64,000 nt of DNA from VAZQ01 sp036557705 (GTDB taxonomy: Bacteria; Pseudomonadota; Alphaproteobacteria; Rhizobiales; Xanthobacteraceae). The notes under the pieces were generated by a model. The model did no database searches, was not told the DNA's origin, and was given only the letters and a program-made list of their open reading frames with translations. The stretch is taken from the NCBI GenBank assembly GCA_036557705.1, contig DATBHB010000138.1, forward strand, positions 21,229 to 85,228, read 5' to 3'. The stretch's first letter is position 1; the number at the start of each line of letters is the position of its first letter. The position numbers were made by a program, and so were the translations under genes. Below are positions 48,669-56,596 of the stretch, piece by piece.

Positions 48669-50045
48669 TTATACAAGCATCCGGCCAGGCTGCACCGCCT
48701 CAACCACGGTGCCGAACAGACTGTTCGGTGCGATTTCCGCGATCGCCACGGATTGAATTTCCCCGATAAGTGCCGGTGACGCCATGACCTGGACCGGTTG
48801 CAGATATGGGGAGCGGCCGACGATCTGGCCAGCATGACGCCCGATCTTCTCGAAAAGGACTTCGATCGTGCGCCCCAGGCATCGATTGTTGAACGCGGTC
48901 CGATGGGGGTCGATGCGCCGTTGCAGGCGGTGCAGCCGTTCTGTCTTCTCGGCTTCGGCAACCTGATCGGCCATTTCGGCCGCCGGCGTTCCCGGCCGCG
49001 GCGAGTATTTGAACGAAAAGGCGCTTGCGAACCCGACCTCGTCGACCAGCGACAGCGTTTCGCAAAAATCCTCCTCCCGCTCGCCGGGAAACCCGACAAT
49101 GAAATCGGTCGAGAACGCCAAGTTGGGGCATGCAGCGCGCATTCGCTCAATGATGCGGAGGTAATCGGAACGGGTGTGTCTTCGGTTCATCGCGGCGAGC
49201 ACGCGATCGGAACCCGATTGGACCGGCAGATGCAGGAACGGCATCAGGGCCGGCAGGTCGCGATGCGCAGCGACGAGGCTCTCGTCCATGTCGCCGGGAT
49301 GGCTGGTTGTATAGCGCAGCCGCGCAATCCCCGGTACTTCGGCCAGGAGTTCAATGAGGCGGCCCAGCGTCCAAGACCGGCCGTCCGCGCCCTCGCCGTG
49401 ATAGGCATTGACGTTCTGGCCGATCAGCGTGACTTCGCGTACGCCCGCATCGGCAAGTCTCTCGACTTCGGAGACGATCTTGGCGACCGGCCGCGAGACC
49501 TCGGCGCCGCGCGTGTAGGGAACGACGCAGAAGGTGCAAAATTTGTCGCAGCCTTCCTGCACGGTCACGAAGGCCGACACGCCGCGGGCCCGGGTCGCCG
49601 CGCGACCGGGTGCCGGCAGAACCTCGAACTTGTCTTCGACCGGGAATTCGGTATCGACCACCGACTCGCCCCGGTCGGCGCGTGCCAGCAGGGCTGGCAA
49701 CCGATGGTAGTTTTGCGGACCGAAGACGAGATCGACCGCAGGCGTCCGGCGGACGATTTCCTCGCCTTCGGCCTGAGCAACGCAACCGGCGACCGCAAGC
49801 AGGACGCGCCGGCCTTCACGCGCCGCGTCCTGTTTTATCCGTCGCATCCGGCCCACCTCTGAATAGACTTTTTCGGCAGCCTTCTCGCGGATATGGCAGG
49901 TGTTGAGGATGACGAGATCGGCATTTTCCGGCGTCGCGGTTTCCGCGTAACCCTCTGGCGCGAGCAGATCCGCCATACGATGGGAGTCGTAGACGTTCAT
50001 CTGGCAGCCGAAGGATTTGATAAAGACTCTGCGCGCTCCGCTCAT
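48669..50045 (-). CDS. miaB: tRNA-2-methylthio-N6-dimethylallyladenosine synthase MiaB
   Basis: 458 residues. UPF0004 domain Cys residues for the second cluster (SFGCQMN; ILNTCHIREKAA; AVAGCVAQAEG) precede the radical-SAM motif VQEGCDKFCTFCVVPYTRG. A C-terminal TRAM domain ends the protein (LGRTIEVLFEKIG). It methylthiolates ms2i6A37 in tRNAs reading codons starting with U, protecting against frameshifts. First gene of the miaB-phoH-ybeY-CBS-lnt run. Confidence 0.95.
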   Translation of the reverse strand: MSGARRVFIKSFGCQMNVYDSHRMADLLAPEGYAETATPENADLVILNTCHIREKAAEKVYSEVGRMRRIKQDAAREGRRVLLAVAGCVAQAEGEEIVRRTPAVDLVFGPQNYHRLPALLARADRGESVVDTEFPVEDKFEVLPAPGRAATRARGVSAFVTVQEGCDKFCTFCVVPYTRGAEVSRPVAKIVSEVERLADAGVREVTLIGQNVNAYHGEGADGRSWTLGRLIELLAEVPGIARLRYTTSHPGDMDESLVAAHRDLPALMPFLHLPVQSGSDRVLAAMNRRHTRSDYLRIIERMRAACPNLAFSTDFIVGFPGEREEDFCETLSLVDEVGFASAFSFKYSPRPGTPAAEMADQVAEAEKTERLHRLQRRIDPHRTAFNNRCLGRTIEVLFEKIGRHAGQIVGRSPYLQPVQVMASPALIGEIQSVAIAEIAPNSLFGTVVEAVQPGRMLV

Positions 50046-50173
50046 GCTGCAGGTCTTAACCGCTTTTTCGCGGCAATGAAATGGCCGCGGGATTAGCCCG
50101 AGTTGGGCTGCCGAAGGCAGGACGGGGCAGCAGCCGGAGGCAGGGTAGTTCCGATCCTATTCGGCTGCCTCGA

Positions 50174-50356
50174 TCAATTCGATATCCTTTTCAGTAGGGC
50201 ATTGACGAGTTTGCTTAAGGACACCCCACGCGCGTCGGCCCGTGCGGTCAGAAAGGCCAGCACCTCCGGATCAAGATGGACCGGTGGTATCAGCACGGCG
50301 TTGGGGCGATAGAACTTTCCGCGGTCGGCTTTCGAGAAATCGTATTCGTCCTTCAT
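50174..50356 (-). CDS. BrnA/CopG-like antitoxin-type protein, orphan
   Basis: 60 residues from ATG 50356: MKDEYDFSKADRGKFY followed by LDPEVLAFLTARADARGVSL. The KxEYDFSKxxRGKFY start and an arc-type ribbon-helix-helix are typical of BrnA/CopG-like antitoxins. The expected toxin (BrnT-like or RelE-like) was not found directly up- or downstream, so it is a lone antitoxin or a regulator. The longer frame upstream is not protein-like and is rejected. Confidence 0.65.
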   Translation of the reverse strand: MKDEYDFSKADRGKFYRPNAVLIPPVHLDPEVLAFLTARADARGVSLSKLVNALLKRISN

Positions 50357-50595
50357 GATATAGGATTCTCGCGATACTGGCGCGTTCCCTTCCGTAACGC
50401 CGATCCGCCGCGCCCGGCTGGTCGCGATGTATAAGCCTATGCCGGGATTTGTGTCAGCGCGGTCTATCCGATCGGATTGCCTGCGCAAATTTCGGTCGCG
50501 ATCGAGGCTGTGCGGACAAAAACGCCGGCTCTTCAAGCCACGTACTTCGCACCTTGTGACCCGGTGCCGACATTGCGCGCGACGGTGGATATTCT

Positions 50596-50635
50596 GTAGG
50601 GTGGGCAAAGGCGCGCTTCGCGCCGTGCCCACGCG
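50596..50635. repeat. REP-type repeat, left copy flanking the RAYT remnant
   Basis: GTAGGGTGGGCAAAGGCGCG-CTTCGCGCC-GTGCCCACGCG. It contains a perfect GGCGCG-CTT-CGCGCC hairpin. An inverted copy lies at 50902-50943. Confidence 0.75.
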
Positions 50636-50648
50636 TCCGAGGCGCTGA

Positions 50649-50897
50649 TGTCCCACTATCGGCGTGCCAGCATTGAAGGCGGACTATACTTTTTCACGGT
50701 CACGCTCGCCGACCGGTCAAGCGATCTGTTGGTGCGATACATTGATCGTCCATTTACTACAATCCCGTGAACCACGGCTGGTGCGGCGTGTGTCCGATGG
50801 GCCGTACAGCAGCTTCAAACATTACGTAGCGCGCGGAGATTTGCCGCCCGACTGGGGCGGCGATGTCGGTGAGCTCGCCGGCAGCTTTGGAGAGTGA
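50649..50897 (+). pseudogene. REP-associated tyrosine transposase (RAYT) remnant
   Basis: The N-terminal piece MSHYRRASIEGGLYFFTVTL with ADRSSDLLV is the standard Y1-transposase RAYT start. It jumps directly to YNPVNHG and, in another frame, LVRRVSDGPYSSFKHYVARG and DLPPDWGG, the conserved RAYT C-terminus. About 75 central residues with the HUH metal site and the catalytic Tyr are deleted, and one base is lost after NHG. The enzyme is dead. It is enclosed by inverted REP repeats 13 and 5 bases away. Confidence 0.75.
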
Positions 50898-50901
50898 TTG
50901 A

Positions 50902-50943
50902 ACGCGTGGGCACGGCGCGCAAGCGCGCCTTTGCCCACCCTAC
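50902..50943. repeat. REP-type repeat, right (inverted) copy flanking the RAYT remnant
   Basis: CGCGTGGGCACGGCGCGCAA-GCGCGCC-TTTGCCCACCCTAC, the reverse complement of the left copy with minor changes. Confidence 0.75.
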
Positions 50944-51110
50944 AGATGTCGGCTTGTGGCACATGGCCCCTTTCGCCTCGGTCTCGGCTTGCCGTGGCCA
51001 TCGGACTATGGGCAGCCATTAAACTGCCCCAGGGCGGCGGATCAACAGCCCGGAGCCGCTGTCGCGCCGACCGAACGTAACCGTGCCGTGAGGTAGTCGA
51101 CCCTCTTCGA

Positions 51111-52220
51111 TCACACCACCACGGTCAGCCGTTTCGCCGCACGGGTGACGCCGGTGTAGAGCCAGCGATCGCGACTTTCCGGAAACACGAAAGACTCATC
51201 GAACAATACGACATCGTCCCATTGCGAACCCTGCGCCTTGTGCACCGTGAGCACATAGCCGAAATCGAACTCATCGAAGCGCTTGCGTTGCTCCCATTCG
51301 ACCTGTTCGAGGGTGCCGCTGAAACATTCCGGGCGCACCGAGACCTTCACGATGCGGTCGCTCAGGTCCTCATCGGGCTTGAGATGCATCCGCAGAATTT
51401 CGCGGCGCTGCCGCGGGCGCTGCCGCACCACCCAAAGCCCGCCATTGAGCAGACCCTTGCGGCGGTTGTTGCGCAGGCACACGAGCTTGTCGCCGGTCAT
51501 CGGCAGCGCATTGGAGAAGCCGCGGCGCTCGCGCATCCGCGCGTTATAGGCGCGCCGCGTTACGTTGCGGCCGACGAGCACCTGATCGGCGCCAAGGACG
51601 CGCTTGGGATCGAGCCGGTCACGGCTGACCACCTGGGTCTCGCCGTACTCGCCGGGAACGAGCCGCTTGCCGGCACGTATCTCCATGGAGAGCCGTACGA
51701 TTGGATCGTTCTGCGCCTGGCGGTGAACCTCGGTCAGCATGGCGTCCGGTTCGCCGCTGGTGAAAAAGCCGCCCCCCTGGATCGGCGGCAGCTGCGCCGG
51801 GTCACCGAGCACGAGCAGCGGAATGTTGAACGATTTGAGATCGCGGCCCAGCTCGTCATCGACCATCGAGCATTCGTCGATGACGATGAGCTTGGCATCG
51901 CAGGCCGGTGAATCGTCCCACAGCTCGAACCGCGGTTGCTCGGCGTTATTATCGAGCGGCTTGTAGATCAGGCTGTGAATGGTGGACGCGTCCTCGCAGC
52001 CTTTGCGGCGCATGACCAGGGCAGCCTTTCCGGTAAAGGCAGCGAACAGCACCTTGCCGTCGACTCCTTGGGCGAGATGCTTGGCCAGCGTCGTCTTCCC
52101 GGTGCCGGCGTAGCCGAACAGGCGAAAGACGAGCGGCGTGTTGCCGCGGCCGGGCTTCGCCTTGAGCCATTGGGCGACGGCCTTGAGCGCGGCATCCTGT
52201 TCGGGCGAGAAAGCAGGCAT
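51111..52220 (-). CDS. RecD-like/Dda-type ATP-dependent DNA helicase
   Basis: 369 residues from ATG 52220. Superfamily 1 motifs: I (Walker A) RLFGYAGTGKTTLAKHLA, Ia LFAAFTGKAALVMRRKG, II VIDECSMVDDE, III LLVLGDPAQLPPI, V/VI FGYVLTVHKAQGSQWDDVV and YTGVTRAAKRLTVV. The size and order match phage Dda/RecD2-type 5'-3' helicases rather than RecBCD subunits. It may help replication restart or displace proteins from DNA. It stands alone. Confidence 0.85.
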   Translation of the reverse strand: MPAFSPEQDAALKAVAQWLKAKPGRGNTPLVFRLFGYAGTGKTTLAKHLAQGVDGKVLFAAFTGKAALVMRRKGCEDASTIHSLIYKPLDNNAEQPRFELWDDSPACDAKLIVIDECSMVDDELGRDLKSFNIPLLVLGDPAQLPPIQGGGFFTSGEPDAMLTEVHRQAQNDPIVRLSMEIRAGKRLVPGEYGETQVVSRDRLDPKRVLGADQVLVGRNVTRRAYNARMRERRGFSNALPMTGDKLVCLRNNRRKGLLNGGLWVVRQRPRQRREILRMHLKPDEDLSDRIVKVSVRPECFSGTLEQVEWEQRKRFDEFDFGYVLTVHKAQGSQWDDVVLFDESFVFPESRDRWLYTGVTRAAKRLTVVV

Positions 52221-52482
52221 GTGTGGATCCTGGCACGGGCAGCCCCTCTCGCAGAAGCTCCCCGATACTGAACCCTGCAACCCTATCGCGTTTTTAGTCG
52301 ATGGTCTCGTTTGTCGATGCAGCTATCATACGTGGCCCGTTCGATTTAATAGCTGCCCCAAAAAGCAGAACCCCGCCAGAGGCCTCTCGGCGTGTCCAGC
52401 GGGGAAGAAATAGATAACCGCAAGATAGTTATTTGAGGGTGTGGGTCAAGGCATGCGCAGATCGCTCCGTGGCCTACAGCCT
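52221..52482. other. Gene-free stretch upstream of the helicase
   Basis: No coding frame is supported. It includes a GCGCAATAGCGCAGCGTATT-like start of the next repeat at 52483 and an AT-rich segment (TAGTTATTTGAGG) that could contain the helicase promoter, with no clear boxes. Confidence 0.3.
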
Positions 52483-52622
52483 GTAGGGCGCAATAGCGCA
52501 GCGTATTGCGCCGGCCCCGCCCGACGGCTTCCGCCACCGATCGACACCCGTTGGCGGTGGGTTACGCGCGGTCCGACGCCCGAGCGTAAATCTGGCGGCT
52601 GGGCCGCGCTAACCCACCCTAC
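52483..52622. repeat. REP-type palindromic element (GTAGGGCGCAATA / ACCCACCCTAC variant)
   Basis: Left GTAGGGCGCAATAGCGCAGC and right CGCGCTAACCCACCCTAC, with inner complementary parts GGTGGGTTA. It is a sub-variant in which GGGCAAA is replaced by GGGTTAGC, similar to the copy at 58565. Confidence 0.55.
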
Positions 52623-52637
52623 ATAGCTACTAAACTG

Positions 52638-53516
52638 CTACTTCATTGTCGCCGGGAAATAATTCGCAAGCCAGTTCTCGACCACGTGGTGCACGCGGAT
52701 ATTTCCTTCCGCGAACATGAAATGATCGGTGTCGGCGAAGAGATGCAGCTCCGTCGGCTGGCCGGCATGTTCAAACAGGCCGATCGACTGGGCGACCGGA
52801 GTCACGTGATCGTCCGAACTGTGCAGGAGGAGGAGCGGCCGCGGTGCGATCCGCCCCACCACCTCGTTCGCCCGGAAGTCGTACATGCTCTGTGCCGTTT
52901 CGGCAGGAAACATCTCGACCGAGCCCGCCACCAGATGGCTGCGCATGGCCTGCGGGATCGGCACGATATCGTAGCGCGGCACCATCAGCGGCTTGCCCGT
53001 GCGCGCCCGGTGGGTACGGCCCTCCTCCAGCATGGCGGCGAACTTCCGCCAAGCTTCGGGCGTGCGATGCTGGCCGCGGAATTTGGTTTCGCCATCGCCC
53101 CAGCCCGACGCCGACACCACGGCGGAAACGCGGGAATCGACGCCGCCGCAATAGACCGCCACGGCAGCTCCAAAGCTTGAGCCGAGAACGGCGATGCGCT
53201 TGGCATCGACGTGCGGATTCTGCGCCAGGACCGTGACCGCTGCGCTCGTCGCCTTGACCTGTTCGGGGCAGAGCAGGAGGCCGCGCTCGCCTTCGCTCTC
53301 GCCGCAGCCCGGCATGTCGAACCGCATGGTGACATAGCCGAGCTTCTCGAATATCGCGCAGGGCGCCAGCACATTGCCGGCATTCATGGTGCTGCCGAAG
53401 CCATGGAGAACGATGAAGGCTCCCCGACGCTCGTCCGGCCCGGCGCCATTCGGCAGGCGAATGGCGCCGGCAAGATTCAATCCCTCGGATTTGAAGCTGA
53501 TGCGCTCCTCGGACAT
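52638..53516 (-). CDS. Alpha/beta hydrolase
   Basis: 292 residues. Oxyanion region FIVLHGFGSTMNAGN, nucleophile Ser in AVLGSSFGAAVAVYCG (residue ~123), Asp in LLLLHSSDDHVTPVAQSIG and His in FADTDHFMFAEG. FDMPGCGESEGERG marks the DLH/BAAT-like group. Possible substrates are esters or dienelactones; unknown. It starts 14 bases after the small RHH gene on the same strand, so it may be co-transcribed with it. Confidence 0.8.
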   Translation of the reverse strand: MSEERISFKSEGLNLAGAIRLPNGAGPDERRGAFIVLHGFGSTMNAGNVLAPCAIFEKLGYVTMRFDMPGCGESEGERGLLLCPEQVKATSAAVTVLAQNPHVDAKRIAVLGSSFGAAVAVYCGGVDSRVSAVVSASGWGDGETKFRGQHRTPEAWRKFAAMLEEGRTHRARTGKPLMVPRYDIVPIPQAMRSHLVAGSVEMFPAETAQSMYDFRANEVVGRIAPRPLLLLHSSDDHVTPVAQSIGLFEHAGQPTELHLFADTDHFMFAEGNIRVHHVVENWLANYFPATMK

Positions 53517-53529
53517 CCCAGCGCGACCT

Positions 53530-53769
53530 TCATCGCCGCTTGCTAAACTTGGCTCGCATCCGGGCTACTTCGTCCGCTGAGGCAAAATCGCCACGGTCGG
53601 CCGCCGCCATGCCAGCTTCAATCTTTTCCAATTGCCAAGCATTCAGGGCAACGTAATCCTGGACAGCCTGCGTTACGAGCCAACTGCGCGAGCGCTCGGT
53701 TCTTTCGGCGAGCCGATCGAGTTTGGCCAATGTGGTTTCGTCGAGCCGAACAGTGAAGGCGGCCGCCAT
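53530..53769 (-). CDS. Ribbon-helix-helix antitoxin-like protein, orphan
   Basis: 79 residues. MAAAFTVRLDETTLAKLDRL with AERTERSRSWLVTQAVQDY is a CopG/ParD-type ribbon-helix-helix, followed by a toxin-binding tail (EKIEAGMAAADRGDFASADE with VARMRAKFSKRR). Such antitoxins (RelB-like, ParD-like) are normally followed by a RelE/ParE toxin gene. Here a hydrolase gene follows after 14 bases, so the toxin was lost. It is an orphan antitoxin or a regulator. Confidence 0.75.
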   Translation of the reverse strand: MAAAFTVRLDETTLAKLDRLAERTERSRSWLVTQAVQDYVALNAWQLEKIEAGMAAADRGDFASADEVARMRAKFSKRR

Positions 53770-53866
53770 GCTTACAAGTCCATCGAGGCGATGCGGTTCG
53801 GCTGTATTTTAGCGTCGATTCCGGTCAAGTTAAACCACTTGTGAACAAGGGCTACTCGCAAGCGGT

Positions 53867-54057
53867 ACCCTCTCCCCGTGCGGGAGAAGGTCGCCGCGCG
53901 TCCATAGCGCGTCGAAGACGCGCGTAACCGCGCTGATGGCGCGGCGGGGTGAGGGGGCGAAGTGCGACCAAAAGAGGCTCCTCACCCCAACCCTCTCCCA
54001 CGCGCGCCTGAGCTTGGGGTGCGGGAGTCGATGCGCGCGGGGAGAGGGAGCGCACCG
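53867..54057. repeat. CCCTCTCCCC palindromic repeats with nested mini-palindrome
   Basis: Two units: ACCCTCTCCCCGTGCGGGAG, later GCGGGGTGAGGGGG, and then CTCCTCACCCCAACCCTCTCCC with GGGGAGAGGGAGCGCACCGAG. A nested mini-palindrome lies at 53902-53939. It shares the outer type with 18194-18275. Confidence 0.6.
53902..53939. repeat. Nested mini-palindrome, copy 3
   Basis: CCATAGCGCGTCGAAGACGC followed by GCGTAACCGCGCTGATGG. The GCGCGTC-GAA-GACGCGC hairpin is perfect. Confidence 0.65.
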
Positions 54058-54275
54058 AGTTTGCTGCCCTTACCGTGCTCAATGCGACGGAAACTGCACT
54101 AGTTGAACCGAATGCGCGCAATGGGCCGCGATGGGAAAAGCCATGGGCGGCAAGCGGCCCGCCATCAATCAGCGGCGCAAGCGCTATGCGTCGGATCGAG
54201 CCGGTGGTTGACGGCGCACGGCAGCCGCAGACATTTAGGAATTACGAGTTGGGTTGACTGGACCGAGGAGGTGCT

Positions 54276-55172
54276 ATGGCGCTGCCGCTCGATCGCATCA
54301 GGGGCTCGATCCCGCCGCTGTTTACGCCATTCCGCAATGGCGAGGTCGACTTTGGTACCTATGCGCGAATGATCGAGTTCCAGATCCGGGAAGGTTCGCA
54401 CGGCATTCTGGTCAACGGCACGACATCGGAGCCTGCCTCGCTCACGACCGAGGAGCGCAATCGCCTGGTGACGCTGGCCATGGAGGTCGTCCACGGGCGC
54501 GTCCCGGTGGTAGCGGCAACCGGCTCGCAGTCGCTCGCCGAGACCAGGATCCTCACCGACCACGCCGTCAAGGCCGGCGCCGATGCGCTCCTGATCGTGA
54601 CGCCTTATTACTCGCGGCCGCCGCAGCGCGGCATCATCCAGTATTATCTCGACGTCACGAGGGATCTGCCGGTGCCATGGATGATCTATCACATTCCGGG
54701 CCGCGCCGCCGTGTCCGTGACCGTCGACACCGTCAAGGAGATCAAGGAGAAGTCGCCCGGATTCGTTGGCATAAAACATGCCGCCAGCGACCTCGATTTC
54801 GTGAGCGATTGCCTCGCGGCGCTCGGCCGCGATTTCAAGGTCTTCGTCGGTCTCGAAGAGCTGTCGTTCCCGATGATGGCGATCGGAGCCTGCGGGCTGA
54901 TGAACGCGGTCGGCAATCTCATGCCCGCCGTGCTCGCGCAATTGTGCGAGACGGTCTGGCGCGGCGACCTCGAAACCGCGCAGGAATTGCATCACCGGCT
55001 GCACGAAATCAACAAAGCCGTGTTCTTCGATACCAATCCGATCCCGATGAAATACATGGCCAAGAAGCTCGGCCTGATCGAGTCGAACGAGCACCGTCTG
55101 CCGATGGTCCCGGCTACGCCGGAACTGGAAAGGCGCCTCGACGCGGTGCTTGCCCGCGCTAAACTTGCATGA
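54276..55172 (+). CDS. DapA-family lyase/aldolase (dihydrodipicolinate synthase-like)
   Basis: 298 residues. TIM-barrel enzyme with GSHGILVNGTTSEPASLTTE (pyruvate or keto-acid site GTTSE), the proton-shuttle Tyr in WMIYHIPGRAAV and the Schiff-base Lys in PGFVGIKHAASDLDF. Catalyses aldol addition or cleavage via an imine; the family includes DHDPS, N-acetylneuraminate lyase and several catabolic aldolases. The arginine that selects pyruvate in DHDPS is not recognisable, so this is probably a catabolic member. It is 7 bases from the FAH gene at 55180 and probably co-transcribed with it. Confidence 0.8.
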   Translation: MALPLDRIRGSIPPLFTPFRNGEVDFGTYARMIEFQIREGSHGILVNGTTSEPASLTTEERNRLVTLAMEVVHGRVPVVAATGSQSLAETRILTDHAVKAGADALLIVTPYYSRPPQRGIIQYYLDVTRDLPVPWMIYHIPGRAAVSVTVDTVKEIKEKSPGFVGIKHAASDLDFVSDCLAALGRDFKVFVGLEELSFPMMAIGACGLMNAVGNLMPAVLAQLCETVWRGDLETAQELHHRLHEINKAVFFDTNPIPMKYMAKKLGLIESNEHRLPMVPATPELERRLDAVLARAKLA

Positions 55173-55179
55173 GGACCAA

Positions 55180-56031
55180 ATGCGACTGGCAACCTTCAAG
55201 GCCGATGGCCGCGTGACCTATGGGGCCGTGAGCGGCGATGCAATCGTCGATCTCGGCAAACGCCTCAAATACCCGAATTTGCTCGATGTGTTGCGGGCGA
55301 ACGCAATCCCAGAGGCGCGCGCAGCCGCGCGCGGACCGGCGGACTTCAAGATCACGGATGTCGAAATGCTGCCGCCGTTGCTCAACCCGGAAAAGATCAT
55401 TTGCGTCGGCATCAACTATCCCGAACGCAGCGCCGAGTATAAAGACGGGCGCGAGCCGCCGAAATATCCCAATCTGTTCTGCCGCTTTCCGACTTCGCTG
55501 GTGGGCGCCGATCGACCGATCGTGCGCCCGAAAGTGTCGGAAAAATTCGATTACGAAGGCGAAATCGTGCTGGTGATCGGCCGCGAAGGCCGCCACGTGC
55601 CGAAAGAACAGGCGCTCTCGATGATCGGCGGCCTCACGCTGGGCAACGAAGGCAGCGTGCGCGACTGGCTGCGCCACGGCAGCCTCAATGTCACCCAGGG
55701 CAAGAATTTCGACGCTTCGGGAAGTCTCGGGCCGTGGATCGTCACTGCCGACGAGCTCGATGCGGGCAAGCCCCTGCGGGTCATGACCCGCGTCAATGGC
55801 GAATTGCGCCAGGAGGATTCGACCGGCCGGCTGACCTGGGGCTTTGCCTGGCTGATCAACTACATTTCGACATTTGCGACCCTGCGGCCCGGCGACCTGA
55901 TCTGGACCGGCACTCCGACCGGCGCCGGCGGCCACCACACGCCGCCGAAATGGCTCAAGCCGGGAGACGTGGTTGAGGTCGAGGTCTCCGAAATCGGTGT
56001 GCTGCGCAACCGCGTGGTCGATGAATCGTAG
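55180..56031 (+). CDS. Fumarylacetoacetate hydrolase (FAH) family protein, His-to-Arg variant
   Basis: 283 residues from ATG 55180. PEKIICVGINYPERSAEYKD holds the family's N-Y-x-x-H-x-x-E position, but the His is Arg (ERSAE). Metal-ligand acidic residues are in SEKFDYEGEIVLVIG, and GNEGSVRDWLRHGSLNVTQG and GPWIVTADELDAG follow, then RPGDLIWTGTPTGAGG. The stop TAG (56029-56031) is inside the REP element. FAH enzymes hydrolyse or decarboxylate acylpyruvates and related ring-cleavage products. Confidence 0.82.
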   Translation: MRLATFKADGRVTYGAVSGDAIVDLGKRLKYPNLLDVLRANAIPEARAAARGPADFKITDVEMLPPLLNPEKIICVGINYPERSAEYKDGREPPKYPNLFCRFPTSLVGADRPIVRPKVSEKFDYEGEIVLVIGREGRHVPKEQALSMIGGLTLGNEGSVRDWLRHGSLNVTQGKNFDASGSLGPWIVTADELDAGKPLRVMTRVNGELRQEDSTGRLTWGFAWLINYISTFATLRPGDLIWTGTPTGAGGHHTPPKWLKPGDVVEVEVSEIGVLRNRVVDES

Positions 56032-56191
56032 GGTGGGCAAAATCGCCTGGAAAACTCTCTCCGCGCGCTCCGTCGACAGCGGCGATTTTGCCCACGCGGT
56101 CGGATGTGTCGGACTCGTGACCGCGTGGGCAAACGCGCGCATACCGTGTGCGCGTGATCAAGGTTGTCGCACGCGCGTTTGCCCACCCTAC
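56028..56191. repeat. REP-type palindromic element providing two stop codons
   Basis: Left GTAGGGTGGGCAAAATCGCC, right GCGCGTTTGCCCACCCTAC. Both ends contain TAG (left on plus, right on minus), which are the stop codons of the FAH gene (56029) and of the YciI-like gene (56188). Confidence 0.75.
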
Positions 56192-56502
56192 GATTCCCTC
56201 CCCTGCGGGTAATTCTCCGAGATCTTGAACGGCATGATCTCGAAATCGCGCCAGACGCCGGCCTTCGTCCAGGGATCCTCCGCCAGCCAGGCGTCCACTT
56301 CGGCGCGCGTATCGAAGCGCGCGATCGCCGCCGAGCCGATCGGCGTGCCGTCTTCGGCAAGCAGCGCGCCGCCGATGATCACGTGGCCGCGGTCGCGGAA
56401 CGAGGCCGCGCGCTTCAAGTGCGCGTCGCGCACTTCGGTGCGCTTCCTTTGGATTTCCGGGTCCTTGGTGTCGCCCATGCGCATGATGACGAGGAATTGC
56501 AT
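56188..56502 (-). CDS. YciI-family protein
   Basis: 104 residues. QFLVIMRMGDTKDPEIQRKR, HLKRAASFRDRGHVIIGGAL and AWLAEDPWTKAGVWRDFEI: a dimeric alpha/beta-barrel (ferredoxin-like) of the YCII family, with the conserved Asp of the HxD site as EDPWTKAGVW. Members act in dechlorination or small-molecule chemistry, but most are uncharacterised. Its stop codon lies in the REP element at 56188. It is divergent from the decarboxylase-like gene at 56597, 94 bases away. Confidence 0.75.
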   Translation of the reverse strand: MQFLVIMRMGDTKDPEIQRKRTEVRDAHLKRAASFRDRGHVIIGGALLAEDGTPIGSAAIARFDTRAEVDAWLAEDPWTKAGVWRDFEIMPFKISENYPQGRES

Positions 56503-56596
56503 TTTCGATCTATCTCCTGGCGGCGCCCTATTTCCTTGGCGGGCTCGCTCATGCTAACCCGAACATCCGCATTCTGTACCGGGGATCAAGGGACCA

